Source: Anaerolineales bacterium
GTDB lineage: Bacteria > Chloroflexota > Anaerolineae > 4572-78 > J111
Length of the DNA stretch: 64,000 nucleotides
Reading direction: 5' to 3'
Assembly (NCBI GenBank): GCA_020634855.1
Contig: JACKAU010000003.1
Location: forward strand, 558,001 to 622,000
A program made the position numbers and the translations under genes. Numbering within the stretch: position 1 is the stretch's first letter; every line of letters starts with the position of its first letter. Positions 17,032 through 25,720 of this stretch are shown in pieces. The notes beneath the pieces are model-generated. The model searched no databases, was not told the origin of the DNA, and worked only from the letters and a program-made list of their open reading frames with translations.

Positions 17032-18528
17032 ATGAAACGAACCGATCTTTCCCCGGAATTACAGGCCGCCTGGGATGAAATCGACGGCTACGCTAAAGGC
17101 TACGGCCTTGACTACTTCCCCATCATCTACAAAGTTCTCGATTACAAAACCCTCTACGAAGTGGCGGCGCTCGGCGGCTTTCCCATTCGCTACCCGCACT
17201 GGCGCTTTGGTATGGAATACGATCAGATGGCCAAAGGGTATACCTACGGGCTCAGCGTCATCTACGAAATGGTGATCAACACCAACCCGTCCTACGCCTA
17301 CCTGCTGGAAGGCAACGAGATGGTCACCCAAAAGATGGTTATGGCCCACGTGACCGCCCACGTTGACTTCTTTAAGCACAACATGTGGTTTGCCTACACC
17401 AACCGCCGAATGCTCGATGAGATGGCGAATCACGCCACCCGCATCCAGCGGTTGATCAATCGCTACGGCTACGAGCAAATTGAAGATTTTATCGATGTCT
17501 GCTTGTCGCTCGACAACCTGATCGATTACCACGCGCCTTACATCAAACGTCCGGAAGCCAGAACCGAGATACCGTTGTCTTCACCTCGCCCCGAAGAGGC
17601 GGCTGTTGAGGGCTTAAAAGTAGAACGTGACTACATGCGGCATTACATCAACCCCCCGGAATATCTGGCCGAACAACGCCAAAAGCAGGTCGAAGAAAAG
17701 CAAAAGGCCCGGCGTTTCCCGGAAAATCCGCAAAAAGATATTCTGCTGTTCTTGCTCAACTATGCGCCGCTCGATCCGTGGCAGCACACCATCCTGGAAA
17801 TTATCCGGGACGAAGCGTACTACTACGCGCCGCAGGGCATGACCAAAATCATGAACGAAGGCTGGGCTTCCTACTGGCACAGCAAAATTATGACTGAAAA
17901 AGCCCTGACCGACTCGGAGGTGATCAGCTTTGCCGATCATCACGCCGGGGTTGTCGCCACCAGTCCGGGGCGACTAAATCCCTACAAAATGGGGTTGGAA
18001 CTTCTACGCGATATCGAAGATCGGTGGAACCGGGGCAAGTTTGGCAAAGAGTATGAAGAGTGTGAAGACATTCAAGCCAAACGAAATTGGAATAAAGACC
18101 TGGGCTTGGGGCGTGAAAAACTTTTCGAGGTCCGCAAGCTCTACAATGATGTAACTTTTATCGATGAATTTCTGACCCCCGAATTCGCCGCCGAACAAAA
18201 GTTGTTCAGCTTTGCCTACAATGACCGCAGCGACCTCTATGAGATTGCCTCGCGGGAGTTTATGGAAATTAAAGAAAAGCTCTTGTTTCAACTGACCAAC
18301 TTCGGCCAGCCTTACATCTACGTCGAAGACGGCAACTACGGGAACCGGGCTGAACTTTACCTGAAGCATCGTCACGAAGGTATTGATCTCAAATACGACT
18401 ACGCCCGAGACACCATGCGCAACATTTTTATCATCTGGACTCGTCCCGTTCACCTGGAAACGGTGATCGATGACGCTCCCTACCTGTTAACCTTCAGCGG
18501 CGGTGAACTGACCAAGCAAAAGTTGTAA
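17032..18528 (+). CDS. spoVR: SpoVR/YcgB family protein
   Basis: A 498-residue protein of the SpoVR family, named for a Bacillus spore cortex gene and conserved in non-sporulating bacteria beside prkA and yeaH. Recognisable blocks are GYGLDYFPIIYKVLDY, PHWRFGMEYDQM, the His-rich AHVTAHVDFFKHNMWF and NEGWASYWHSKIM. The histidines and glutamates hint at metal binding, but the activity is unknown. The ATG is directly adjacent to the yeaH stop. No spore genes are seen nearby, so a stress rather than a sporulation role is inferred. Confidence 0.93.
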   Translation: MKRTDLSPELQAAWDEIDGYAKGYGLDYFPIIYKVLDYKTLYEVAALGGFPIRYPHWRFGMEYDQMAKGYTYGLSVIYEMVINTNPSYAYLLEGNEMVTQKMVMAHVTAHVDFFKHNMWFAYTNRRMLDEMANHATRIQRLINRYGYEQIEDFIDVCLSLDNLIDYHAPYIKRPEARTEIPLSSPRPEEAAVEGLKVERDYMRHYINPPEYLAEQRQKQVEEKQKARRFPENPQKDILLFLLNYAPLDPWQHTILEIIRDEAYYYAPQGMTKIMNEGWASYWHSKIMTEKALTDSEVISFADHHAGVVATSPGRLNPYKMGLELLRDIEDRWNRGKFGKEYEECEDIQAKRNWNKDLGLGREKLFEVRKLYNDVTFIDEFLTPEFAAEQKLFSFAYNDRSDLYEIASREFMEIKEKLLFQLTNFGQPYIYVEDGNYGNRAELYLKHRHEGIDLKYDYARDTMRNIFIIWTRPVHLETVIDDAPYLLTFSGGELTKQKL

Positions 18529-18646
18529 TTGAATTATGGGTCAGTTTCAAGTAAAATGGACATTAACGGTATTGATTTCGCATTATAGTTATGAAATGGA
18601 TTTGAAGAGATAGCCATCTGGTTTGTTTATTATCTGGGAGGTAGTA

Positions 18647-19216
18647 ATGAATATTCGAGAACAAATGATTGAACAGTTAAATCAATTCGCCGCCAACGGC
18701 CCGCAGCGCGTCGAAGCCGGTGAGCAAGACTCGCCGGAGCCGGGTTACCTGGTTGGCGTTCTGTCCGAAACTAATGAAGGCGTGGGCGCTTCGCTGGATT
18801 TGGCCGACTATGATCGCTTCAGTGTAGCTTTGCGACATTTGGATGTCTTCGATAAGCAGGCCAACATCGAGGCGGATGAGGTCAAAGCCTTTCTCCAAAA
18901 AAACGCCGAGACCATCGTCGAAAAGCTGACCTACCTGGAAGAGCCGTTGGAGCTGCTGGAACTCGACCCAACCGAAGGGGTGGCTATGATGCGCAGCAAT
19001 CCCCCTATGTCTAAGGCGGACGAGAGTGAGGTGACTTACTGGGAGGTCTTGCTGCGAACGTCGCCCCACCCTAACGTCAATCTCACTCGCTACCATTGGA
19101 CGGCGAACGAGGGCGACCGCACCATCGCGGCCTATCCGGCCACCTTTACGATGCTCGGCCGCATCGCCGAAGATTTGGTAGCCGGTCTAACTCAACCCGT
19201 ATCCGACGAAGATTAA
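18647..19216 (+). CDS. Hypothetical protein downstream of spoVR
   Basis: A 189-residue soluble acidic protein with no family recognised. It has no signal peptide or membrane helix. The middle is rich in Leu/Glu (LTYLEEPLELLELDPTEGVAMM) and the C-terminal half alternates as in a beta-sheet (TYWEVLLRTSPHPNVNLTRYHW). ATG 18647 follows GGGAGGTAG. It lies 118 bp after spoVR, so it is probably transcribed with the PrkA module or just downstream of it. Confidence 0.7.
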   Translation: MNIREQMIEQLNQFAANGPQRVEAGEQDSPEPGYLVGVLSETNEGVGASLDLADYDRFSVALRHLDVFDKQANIEADEVKAFLQKNAETIVEKLTYLEEPLELLELDPTEGVAMMRSNPPMSKADESEVTYWEVLLRTSPHPNVNLTRYHWTANEGDRTIAAYPATFTMLGRIAEDLVAGLTQPVSDED

Positions 19217-19264
19217 CACCGACCATAATTCAGATTTCAATAGTTTTTTCGAGGACAACAACCT

Positions 19265-19498
19265 ATGCCCATGTATGAATATTACTGCCCAGACTGTCAT
19301 ACCAAGTTTGAAGCGCTGCGCCCGATGAGCCAAGCTGATGAAGCCATTGCCTGCAAGCAGTGTGAAAGCGACCGCGCCACGCGCACGCTGTCGCTGTTCG
19401 CCACCTTCAGCCGCGACTCGAACCGAGTCAGCAGCCAACCCGCCCCCAGTAATTTCGGCGGCGGTTGCTGCGGCGGAGCGTGCGGGTGCAGTCATTAG
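19265..19498 (+). CDS. FmdB-type zinc ribbon protein
   Basis: A 77-residue protein starting MPMYEYYCPDCHTKFE, with a second CxxC pair (ACKQCESD), the FmdB family zinc ribbon fold. The C-terminus ends in a Gly/Cys-rich tail (GGGCCGGACGCSH) that could bind additional metal. Family members are called putative regulators, with little biochemical proof. It closes the + strand operon and is followed by a strong terminator. Confidence 0.88.
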   Translation: MPMYEYYCPDCHTKFEALRPMSQADEAIACKQCESDRATRTLSLFATFSRDSNRVSSQPAPSNFGGGCCGGACGCSH

Positions 19499-19530
19499 TT
19501 TGTTTGTTTTGATGATTAGAGAATATGAAG

Positions 19531-19558
19531 AGAGACCGAGCTTTTCGGTCTCTTTTTT
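19531..19558 (+). terminator. Intrinsic terminator after fmdB
   Basis: AGAGACCGA and TCGGTCTCT form a perfect GC-containing stem around a short loop, followed by a run of six T. It overlaps the stop region of the convergent three-domain gene on the other strand. Confidence 0.9.
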
Positions 19559-22500
19559 ATTTGACACAAAAATCTTCTTCCAAAATCCTATCCAACGTAC
19601 TCACCAGTAAATCGGCGTTGGCTGCGGAGAAGACCAGTGGTGGTTTGATTTTGAGGACATTGTGGAGGGGGCCGTCGGTGCTGATCAGAATGCCCTCGTC
19701 CCGCATACGATTGGCGATGTAAGATGCTTCTGCTGCGGCCGGGGCCAAGGTTTCGTGGTCGAGCACCAGTTCGATCCCGACGAATAAGCCCAAGCCTCTC
19801 ACATCGCCGATGAGGCGGTGTTTCGACTTCAACTGTTCCAAACCGGCCAACAGCCGGCGACCGACTTTGAGCGAGTTCTCTTGCAATTTTTCAGCCTCAA
19901 TCACATCGAGCACCGCCAGCCCGGTGGCGCAAGAGACAGGATTGCCGCCAAAGGTGTTAAAATATTCCATCCCGTTGGCAAACGACTCGGCGATCTCCGG
20001 GGTGGTGATGACCGCTGCCATCGGATGGCCGTTGCCGATGGGTTTTCCCAGGGTAACGATATCCGGTACAACGCCCTGCGTTTCAAAGCCCCAAAAATGC
20101 GTCCCCACCCGCCCAAAGCCAACCTGAACCTCATCGGCGATGCATAGGCCGCCGCCGGCTCGCACGTGCTCGTAGACCGCCGCCAGATAGCCATCCGGCA
20201 GCACCACCTGTCCCCCACAACCTAAGACCGACTCGCAAATAAAAGCCGCGACGCCGGCCCCGTGCTGCCAAGCCTGCTCGGCGGCGACTTTGACGTGCTG
20301 GGCGTACATTTCGGCGGCGTCGGCATCGCTCGCCCGGTAGGGGCCGCGGTAGGGATCGGGCATCGTTACTTTGTGGACGTACGGCGGCGCCCCGCGCCCG
20401 CCGGGGCCGTCAAATTTGTAGGGGCTGATCTCAATCAGCGACGTCAAATTACCGTGGTAAGCTCCATCGACGGTGATGACATCGGTCTGGCCGGTGTGGG
20501 TGCGAGCCAGCCGCAAAGCCAAATCATTGGCCTCGCTGCCGGTACAGACAAAAAAGCACACGCTGAGCCGATCGGGCATGGTGGCGCAAAGGCGCTCGGC
20601 GTAGGTCACCAGATCGTCGTGCAGATAGCGCGTGTTCGTATTCAAAATGGCGATTTGCTGCTGCGCAGCCTTGACAACATGAGGGTGGCAGTGGCCGACG
20701 TGTGGGACGTTGTTGACGGCATCCAGGTAGGCCCGCCCGGTTTCATCGTAAAGATATTGCCGCCAGCCACGCACGATTTTAAGCGGGTTGCGATACGAGA
20801 CGCTAAGCGACCGGCCCAGATGTTTCTCCCGGCGCTCGAGGATGTCGCGCCGGCTCAGCCCATCTGTCGGCGATTCTTCCTGAGCGATGCCTAAGATCAA
20901 ATCGGGGTCTGGCGACAAGCTCAACCACACCGCCCGCTGGCTCGATCGCGCCACGCCCGGAAAGCTGCCGCTGTAATCGAGTAAATCGGTAATGATCTGC
21001 AAATGGAGGTGAGGCGGCCACCCGCCGTTGATGGTCTGATCGCCAATAGTTCCGATTTGCCCACCGCACCGAACAGATTGCCCGTTAACCAACCCCGCCA
21101 GCGAGTCCTTACTTAAGTGACCGTACAGCGTGAAAAACCGGACCTGATCGAACTCGTGCTCGATGATGATCGTTGGGCCGTAATCAAACGGGGCAGCATT
21201 GTCTTGAAAGCTGTGAATTCGGCCATCGAGCGGCGCAAAAACCGGCGCTCCGGCCGACGCAAACAGATCGACGCCCAGGTGAATGGTGCGGGTTTCAGCC
21301 AGTTCGTTGTCGCCGGTGGTGAACGCCTCGCCGGTGTAAAACGGCCGAGCCTCATTGTAGCGGCCTAGCCCAACGTCAGCGCCGGTGGCGGCCATCTGCC
21401 CAAAAAGAAGCCGGGTTAAGGCGGACATATCCGATTTATCAAACAATTCGGCCAGCTCTAAACTGCCGATGCTCAAATCAAAGTGATGCGCATTTTGCAG
21501 GTCCGGCTCGACCAACGACCCCATCTGCTCGTGATGGGTCGTCAACCAGTGAACGACCGGGGCCGTGTTAGGGCAGGGCGGCAAGTGGCAGGCATCGCGA
21601 AAGATGTAGTGGGCCAATTGGGGGTTAACTTCAAGCAGCCGCTCCAAAAGCGCCCAGGCCGGTTTCTGGCTGATGGACAGATAGTCATTATCCGGCTCGC
21701 GCTGCTGCTGGTGCGCCGAAATCGTGACGCTCATACACAGCCGCAAACAGATGAGATCATAGAGCACGGCCAACTCCGGCTCGGTGAGCGGCAGCGCTTG
21801 GTGGTAGCCGCTCACGACCGCCGCCGCAGTCGCCAGCGGGTCGGGTTTGTCGAGCATCACATAAGCTGTAGCGATAGCCAGTTCGCAGATGGTGTAGGTG
21901 TGCAGCATATCGCCAAAATCGATGAGGCCGGCGATGTGATGGCTTGGCCCGTCCGGCTGAACCAGCAGGTTGTAATCGTTGCCGTCGTTCTGGATAATCG
22001 ACATACGCAGGCCGGGTAGTTGGGGCGCTACGTGCGGCTCGAAGTTGGCCAAAAAGTGGTCGATCAGGTTGCGCCGAGCCGGATCGGTAATGTAGCCCTG
22101 ATACGCGCCGATGACCTCACGAGCATGTCTTAAATCCCATTTTAACTCGCGGTGGGCCGCCGGGTGAGCGAAATCGAGCAGCGCCTGATCCATCTGGCCC
22201 AGAAAATGTCCGACCTTTTGCAGCAGTTCGGGGGTGTGGGGTTTGGCCAGGCCCAGTGGTTTGCCCGGCAGATAGGTCAGCAGCCGCACATAATGGTCGA
22301 TCCCATCGGCCCCGCTGACAACGGCGATCTCCTCACCGGCTTGGGTGGGACAAACCACAGACCAAGGCAGATTCTCAGCGTTACGGCCTAGATGGGCTAA
22401 CGCTTTGTTTTGCAGATCGAGAACCGATTTATCTTCAGCGCCATTGGCTATTTTGAGGACAAACTGCCCGGCCGGACTTTGTAAGTGAAAATTCTGATCC

Positions 22501-22604
22501 CGTTCGCTGGGCAACGACTGCGCCGAAACGGTCAGGCCGTATAGTTCTTGGGTGAGCGCTACAATCTCCGGCGCTGAGAAATGGGGACGTTGGTGGGGGG
22601 TCAT
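19557..22604 (-). CDS. Three-domain protein: APH-like kinase, M23 peptidase-like, class III aminotransferase
   Basis: A 1015-residue fusion. Residues about 1-340 form an aminoglycoside-phosphotransferase-like kinase domain (QNDGNDYNLLV catalytic loop, LIDFGDM metal site). About 390-560 form an M23/LytM domain with its metal residues (HLGVD, GHLS, HLHLQ). About 590-1015 are a class III PLP aminotransferase (TGSEANDLALRLAR, CIADEVQVGFGR, lysine in TLGKPIGNGHPMAAV). Such fusions are known in diverse bacteria and resemble AGXT2-like phospholyases, so substrate phosphorylation followed by PLP-dependent elimination or transamination is plausible, but the substrate is unknown. The ATG at 22604 has GGAG 7 nt upstream. 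Confidence 0.85.
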   Translation of the reverse strand: MTPHQRPHFSAPEIVALTQELYGLTVSAQSLPSERDQNFHLQSPAGQFVLKIANGAEDKSVLDLQNKALAHLGRNAENLPWSVVCPTQAGEEIAVVSGADGIDHYVRLLTYLPGKPLGLAKPHTPELLQKVGHFLGQMDQALLDFAHPAAHRELKWDLRHAREVIGAYQGYITDPARRNLIDHFLANFEPHVAPQLPGLRMSIIQNDGNDYNLLVQPDGPSHHIAGLIDFGDMLHTYTICELAIATAYVMLDKPDPLATAAAVVSGYHQALPLTEPELAVLYDLICLRLCMSVTISAHQQQREPDNDYLSISQKPAWALLERLLEVNPQLAHYIFRDACHLPPCPNTAPVVHWLTTHHEQMGSLVEPDLQNAHHFDLSIGSLELAELFDKSDMSALTRLLFGQMAATGADVGLGRYNEARPFYTGEAFTTGDNELAETRTIHLGVDLFASAGAPVFAPLDGRIHSFQDNAAPFDYGPTIIIEHEFDQVRFFTLYGHLSKDSLAGLVNGQSVRCGGQIGTIGDQTINGGWPPHLHLQIITDLLDYSGSFPGVARSSQRAVWLSLSPDPDLILGIAQEESPTDGLSRRDILERREKHLGRSLSVSYRNPLKIVRGWRQYLYDETGRAYLDAVNNVPHVGHCHPHVVKAAQQQIAILNTNTRYLHDDLVTYAERLCATMPDRLSVCFFVCTGSEANDLALRLARTHTGQTDVITVDGAYHGNLTSLIEISPYKFDGPGGRGAPPYVHKVTMPDPYRGPYRASDADAAEMYAQHVKVAAEQAWQHGAGVAAFICESVLGCGGQVVLPDGYLAAVYEHVRAGGGLCIADEVQVGFGRVGTHFWGFETQGVVPDIVTLGKPIGNGHPMAAVITTPEIAESFANGMEYFNTFGGNPVSCATGLAVLDVIEAEKLQENSLKVGRRLLAGLEQLKSKHRLIGDVRGLGLFVGIELVLDHETLAPAAAEASYIANRMRDEGILISTDGPLHNVLKIKPPLVFSAANADLLVSTLDRILEEDFCVK

Positions 22605-22640
22605 CAAATTGCTCCAACTCTCTCTAAACTAATAGAAGCC

Positions 22641-22672
22641 AGGTGACAGTCACTTGAAAGTGACTGTCACCT
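22641..22672. repeat. AGGTGACAGTCACTT inverted repeat (dispersed family)
   Basis: Two perfect 15-bp complementary arms separated by GA lie within a larger palindrome whose ends read TAGAAGCC and GGCTTCTA (about 22631-22691). It is in the leader of the three-domain gene, between the terminator-like hairpin and the start codon. Confidence 0.75.
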
Positions 22673-22703
22673 TTTGAACTGTGTGGCTTCTATAAAATCC
22701 GTT

Positions 22704-22740
22704 TAAACAAACAAAGGGCCACACTCGCGTGTAGCCCCTT
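22704..22740 (-). terminator. Intrinsic terminator in the leader of the three-domain gene
   Basis: On the - strand, AAGGGGCTACAC and GTGTGGCCCTT form a stem closed by a GCGA (GNRA) tetraloop. TTTGTTTGTTT follows. It lies about 100 nt before the start codon of the three-domain gene and just after a 17-codon ORF, the layout of a transcription attenuator. Confidence 0.7.
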
Positions 22741-22744
22741 GCCG

Positions 22745-22787
22745 CGCCGTAGCACCTTATCTGTTAAACAGAGGTGATGCTACGGCG
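22745..22787 (-). promoter_or_regulatory. Stem-loop overlapping the end of the 17-codon ORF
   Basis: CGCCGTAGCA and TGCTACGGCG are perfect 10-bp arms. On the - strand the 5' arm lies inside codons 9-11 of the small ORF and the loop contains its stop codon, so a translating ribosome would block this hairpin. Confidence 0.65.
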
Positions 22788-22810
22788 CTGCATAAATTAC
22801 TGCTAGACAT
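22757..22810 (-). CDS. Putative 17-residue leader peptide
   Basis: ATG at 22810 reads MSSSNLCSAVASPLFNR then TAA. A near-perfect Shine-Dalgarno sequence AAGGAGGTGAT ends 4 nt before the ATG. A promoter lies about 75 bp upstream and an intrinsic terminator directly downstream. Five of 17 residues are serine, which would suit a leader sensing serine or a seryl-tRNA-related signal, but this is inference. It could alternatively be a free-standing small transcript. There is no homology to rely on; the case rests on its signals. Confidence 0.5.
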   Translation of the reverse strand: MSSSNLCSAVASPLFNR

Positions 22811-22882
22811 TCGCATCACCTCCTTAATTAAGAGATAGCGAATTTCGGAGGCGAGAGTTAGTTGCTAACTCATCACGCCGTT

Positions 22883-22911
22883 ATTATTGCATAAACGAAC
22901 TCGGTTGTCAA
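22883..22911 (-). promoter_or_regulatory. Promoter of the leader transcript
   Basis: On the - strand, TTGACA (22906-22911) and AATAAT (22883-22888) are separated by exactly 17 bp, close to the sigma-70 consensus. The transcript would begin near 22876, at a perfect GAGTTAG/CTAACTC hairpin, and read through the small ORF toward the three-domain gene. Confidence 0.65.
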
Positions 22912-23024
22912 TTACCTATTTGGTTGATTTTGGACAATTGACCAGGCGGGCACTTCCAACTTACCCCCATGATTCGCAGTAATGGCTTTAGCCACTACCC
23001 AGGGTAGCACCGCTAAAGCGGTGA

Positions 23025-23993
23025 CTACGAGCCATTGGGACCACTCAAAATATCGGCCAGCAAGGCCGTATCGATGTTGGCGCCGGTCAATACGCACACG
23101 ACCGTTTTGCCCTGAAAGGGATGGGCCGCCGCCAACAGCGGGGCTATGGCGATGGCCCCCGACGCTTCGACCACCAACTGTTCTTGCTCGACCAGGGTAA
23201 AGACGGTTTGCCGCAGTTCCGCTTCCGTGGACAGGAAAATGTCGTCGATGAGCGTCCGGGCGATGTAGAACGGGATCGCGCCGAAGCCGCCGGCCAGACC
23301 ATCGGCGATGGTGGGTTGGTGGTCGTAGGTTTCCAGGGGTAGGTTTTGCTCGAATGATAATTTGGCCGCCGGTGAGGCCGTTGGCTGGACGCCATAAATT
23401 TGGCAGCCCGGCGACATGCGCTTGACCGCCACGCCGATACCAGACACCAATCCGCCGCCGCCAATGGGCACGATGATGGCGTCGGTATCGGGCAGATCGC
23501 TGATGATTTCAAAGCCGCAGGTGCCTGCCCCGGCGATGACGATGGGGTCGTCGTAGGCCGGGATGTAGGTGGCCTCCGTTTCTTGGACGTACGCTTCGGC
23601 GGCCTGGTGCGCTTCATCGTAGGTTTGGCCGGCCAGCCGCAGCGTGATGGGGAACCGCTCCAACTTGGCGATTTTAGCTGCGGGAGCCGTCTGCGGGACA
23701 AACACGGTAACGTTGGTCAACCCTAACGCGGTGGCCGCATAGGCCACGCCCAAACCGTGGTTGCCGGCGCTGGCGGTGACGACGCCTCTGGCCAGGGCTT
23801 CGCTATCGAGGCTCATGAGTTTGTTGAGCGCCCCTCGAATTTTAAAGCTGCCGGTCGGCTGGCGGCACTCCAGCTTGAGCCAGACCTTGGCCCCGGTCAG
23901 CGCGCTGAGCGCCTCGCTGTAGACCAGCGGCGCTCGCCGCACGTAAGGTTTAAGGCGCTGGTGAGCCTGCATAATGTTATGCAGTTTAATCAT
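23025..23993 (-). CDS. Threonine/serine dehydratase-like PLP enzyme
   Basis: A 322-residue fold-type II PLP enzyme. The lysine is in PTGSFKIRGALNKL. SAGNHGLGVAYAA binds the substrate, and VPIGGGGLVSGIGVAV is the PLP-phosphate loop. The length fits catabolic threonine dehydratase or serine/threo-3-hydroxyaspartate dehydratase without an ACT domain, so it is probably not feedback-inhibited by isoleucine. ATG 23993 has AGGAG just upstream and lies 8 bp after the metallophosphoesterase gene, suggesting one transcript. It precedes the leader and three-domain gene on the same strand. Confidence 0.85.
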   Translation of the reverse strand: MIKLHNIMQAHQRLKPYVRRAPLVYSEALSALTGAKVWLKLECRQPTGSFKIRGALNKLMSLDSEALARGVVTASAGNHGLGVAYAATALGLTNVTVFVPQTAPAAKIAKLERFPITLRLAGQTYDEAHQAAEAYVQETEATYIPAYDDPIVIAGAGTCGFEIISDLPDTDAIIVPIGGGGLVSGIGVAVKRMSPGCQIYGVQPTASPAAKLSFEQNLPLETYDHQPTIADGLAGGFGAIPFYIARTLIDDIFLSTEAELRQTVFTLVEQEQLVVEASGAIAIAPLLAAAHPFQGKTVVCVLTGANIDTALLADILSGPNGS

Positions 23994-24001
23994 AATCGCT
24001 C

Positions 24002-25267
24002 CTAGAGGGGGTCGGTTCCGGCCAGGTTGAACAGAATAATCTCCGGCGGACAAAGTAGGCGCATTCGCGGCGCGCTCAACCCTTCCAGGCCGATCCCCCG
24101 GCTGACGTAGAGGGTAGTGTTTTGTTCGGTGTACGGCCCCATCTCGTACTGTTTGCCGGTGACGCTGCTGGTGAGAATTGCCCCGTAATACGGCAGCCTG
24201 ATCTGGCCGCCGTGGGTATGACCGCACAAATACATATCAATGTCGTACTGTTGGGCCACCGGCATCAGCTCCGGCGAGTGGTAGAGCAGCACCCGAGCCG
24301 AATCGGCCGGGGTCACGTCCAGCAGGTTGTTCAAGGCCGAGGCGTCGGATTGGAGATCGTGCTCGCAGTCCATGCCGATGAGCGACAGCTTGCGGCCGTC
24401 GGCTAATTCGATCACCGCTACCTCGTCGCGCAGGAGGCGGATGCGCGTGCCGTCGAACAAAGAGGGCGTAGTATTGCGCGGATCGACCGGCGGGCTGCCG
24501 AGCGTGGCGTATACGCCGTAGGGGGCGTCGAGTTGGGTCAACACTTTACGGACTTCAGCCCGTGCGGTGGGATCGTCAACGTAAGATAGGTTGAGGTAGT
24601 CGCCGGTGATGACCATCACATCCGGCTGAATCTGGTCGATTAGTTCGAGCAGGTGGCTTTCGCGCCGGGTGAGGCGTTCCACATGCAAATCACTCAGGTG
24701 CAGCAAACGCAGTGGGGGGGCGTCGGTTGGCCAGGCGGCCGGGCGGAGCTGCCGGTGGGTGACGTTGAGCGCAAACGGCTCGACCAGCGCGCCCCACAGA
24801 TAGACGGCGCTGCCGATAAGCTGTAAGGCGAACAACAACCCTAACCCCAACGGGGGTGAACCCAACACCCAAGCCGTTAAGACCGCGATGGCCACCGCTC
24901 CGAGCCGTGGCACGTTTTGGACCAGCAACTGTGGCCCCACCGGGCCAAATGAGGCTCCGGAGGCGTTAAGCCACCACAGCAGCAGCCAGTCACTCACCGT
25001 GAAAAGGAAATACAGTCCGGCGGCCACAGCCGCGCCGGGGCCTAACGGCCACCACACTAACCAGACGATTATGGTTACAACGGCCAGTACCAGCCCAATC
25101 TTCCCGGCGTTCCAGGTAGCCGGAATGTGGGTCGCCAAAAAAATCTTGTGCAGCCAGCGTTCTTCTAAAACACCCAATTCCGGCGCGGGGCGCTCCGATT
25201 TCGGATGGTGATAAGTAACCTTAAATTGTTTCAATTGGGTTTGCGATGAAAGGTGGGTCAAATTCAT
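24002..25267 (-). CDS. Membrane metallophosphoesterase lacking the GNHD motif
   Basis: A 421-residue protein with hydrophobic segments in the first 170 residues (about 56-75, 80-100, 118-160) and a YaeI/MPPE-like calcineurin phosphoesterase domain after them. Metal-site motifs LLHLSDLHVE, VITGDYLN and LCGHTHGGQI are clear. The third motif, normally GNHD/E, reads YATLGSPPVD, so a metal- and substrate-binding Asn-His pair is missing. Activity may be reduced or altered. Related enzymes act on phospholipids such as UDP-diacylglucosamine, but the substrate here is unknown. The start overlaps the preceding gene's stop by 4 bp. Confidence 0.8.
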   Translation of the reverse strand: MNLTHLSSQTQLKQFKVTYHHPKSERPAPELGVLEERWLHKIFLATHIPATWNAGKIGLVLAVVTIIVWLVWWPLGPGAAVAAGLYFLFTVSDWLLLWWLNASGASFGPVGPQLLVQNVPRLGAVAIAVLTAWVLGSPPLGLGLLFALQLIGSAVYLWGALVEPFALNVTHRQLRPAAWPTDAPPLRLLHLSDLHVERLTRRESHLLELIDQIQPDVMVITGDYLNLSYVDDPTARAEVRKVLTQLDAPYGVYATLGSPPVDPRNTTPSLFDGTRIRLLRDEVAVIELADGRKLSLIGMDCEHDLQSDASALNNLLDVTPADSARVLLYHSPELMPVAQQYDIDMYLCGHTHGGQIRLPYYGAILTSSVTGKQYEMGPYTEQNTTLYVSRGIGLEGLSAPRMRLLCPPEIILFNLAGTDPL

Positions 25268-25683
25268 GCTCGACTTTTGAATAAGGTGAGTTGATTGCCT
25301 TGCGGGGTGTCAAACTGATAATCAACGGCGTCAACCAATTTGTAAATAAAAAACATGCCCATGCCCCGGCGTTTTCGCTCTGATAACGGCGTGGCTGGAT
25401 CGAATGCGGCCACTTGGTCGGGGTTAAAGGGGCGGCCCTGATCAATCAGGGTGATTTGCAAGCCATCCGGCCGGGCGGCGCACATAATCTGAATTGCCCC
25501 ATTACCTTCACCGCCATAAGCGTGTTCGATGATGTTGGTGCAGGCTTCATCGACGGCCATCTGCACGGCGTACACGGCCTTATCGTCCAACCCCGCCCCG
25601 GCCGCGGCCTGGGTTACAAAGTCGCCAATTTGGGCTAAATTCTCGAAGTCACCGGAAATCGTCAGGGTTTGCGGGCTGGTCAT
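25264..25683 (-). CDS. RsbW-like anti-sigma/serine kinase (HATPase)
   Basis: A 139-residue GHKL ATPase of the anti-sigma-factor type. The N box is AVDEACTNIIEHAYGG, the Asp-containing G1-like box is LIDQGRPF, and the glycine-rich GMGMFFIYKLVDAVDY is near the end. In partner-switching systems such a kinase binds a sigma factor or phosphorylates a STAS antagonist. A STAS protein is encoded 38 bp upstream on the same strand. No sigma factor or PP2C phosphatase gene lies nearby. Confidence 0.87.
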   Translation of the reverse strand: MTSPQTLTISGDFENLAQIGDFVTQAAAGAGLDDKAVYAVQMAVDEACTNIIEHAYGGEGNGAIQIMCAARPDGLQITLIDQGRPFNPDQVAAFDPATPLSERKRRGMGMFFIYKLVDAVDYQFDTPQGNQLTLFKSRA

Positions 25684-25720
25684 AAGGACCTCGCGTCATA
25701 GGCTGCCACGGTCATCCGCC

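Noticed and set aside
22813..22826. CATCACCTCCTTAA on the + strand resembles the 3' end of 16S rRNA
   Set aside because: No other rRNA sequence is present. It is simply the complement of a near-perfect Shine-Dalgarno sequence on the - strand.
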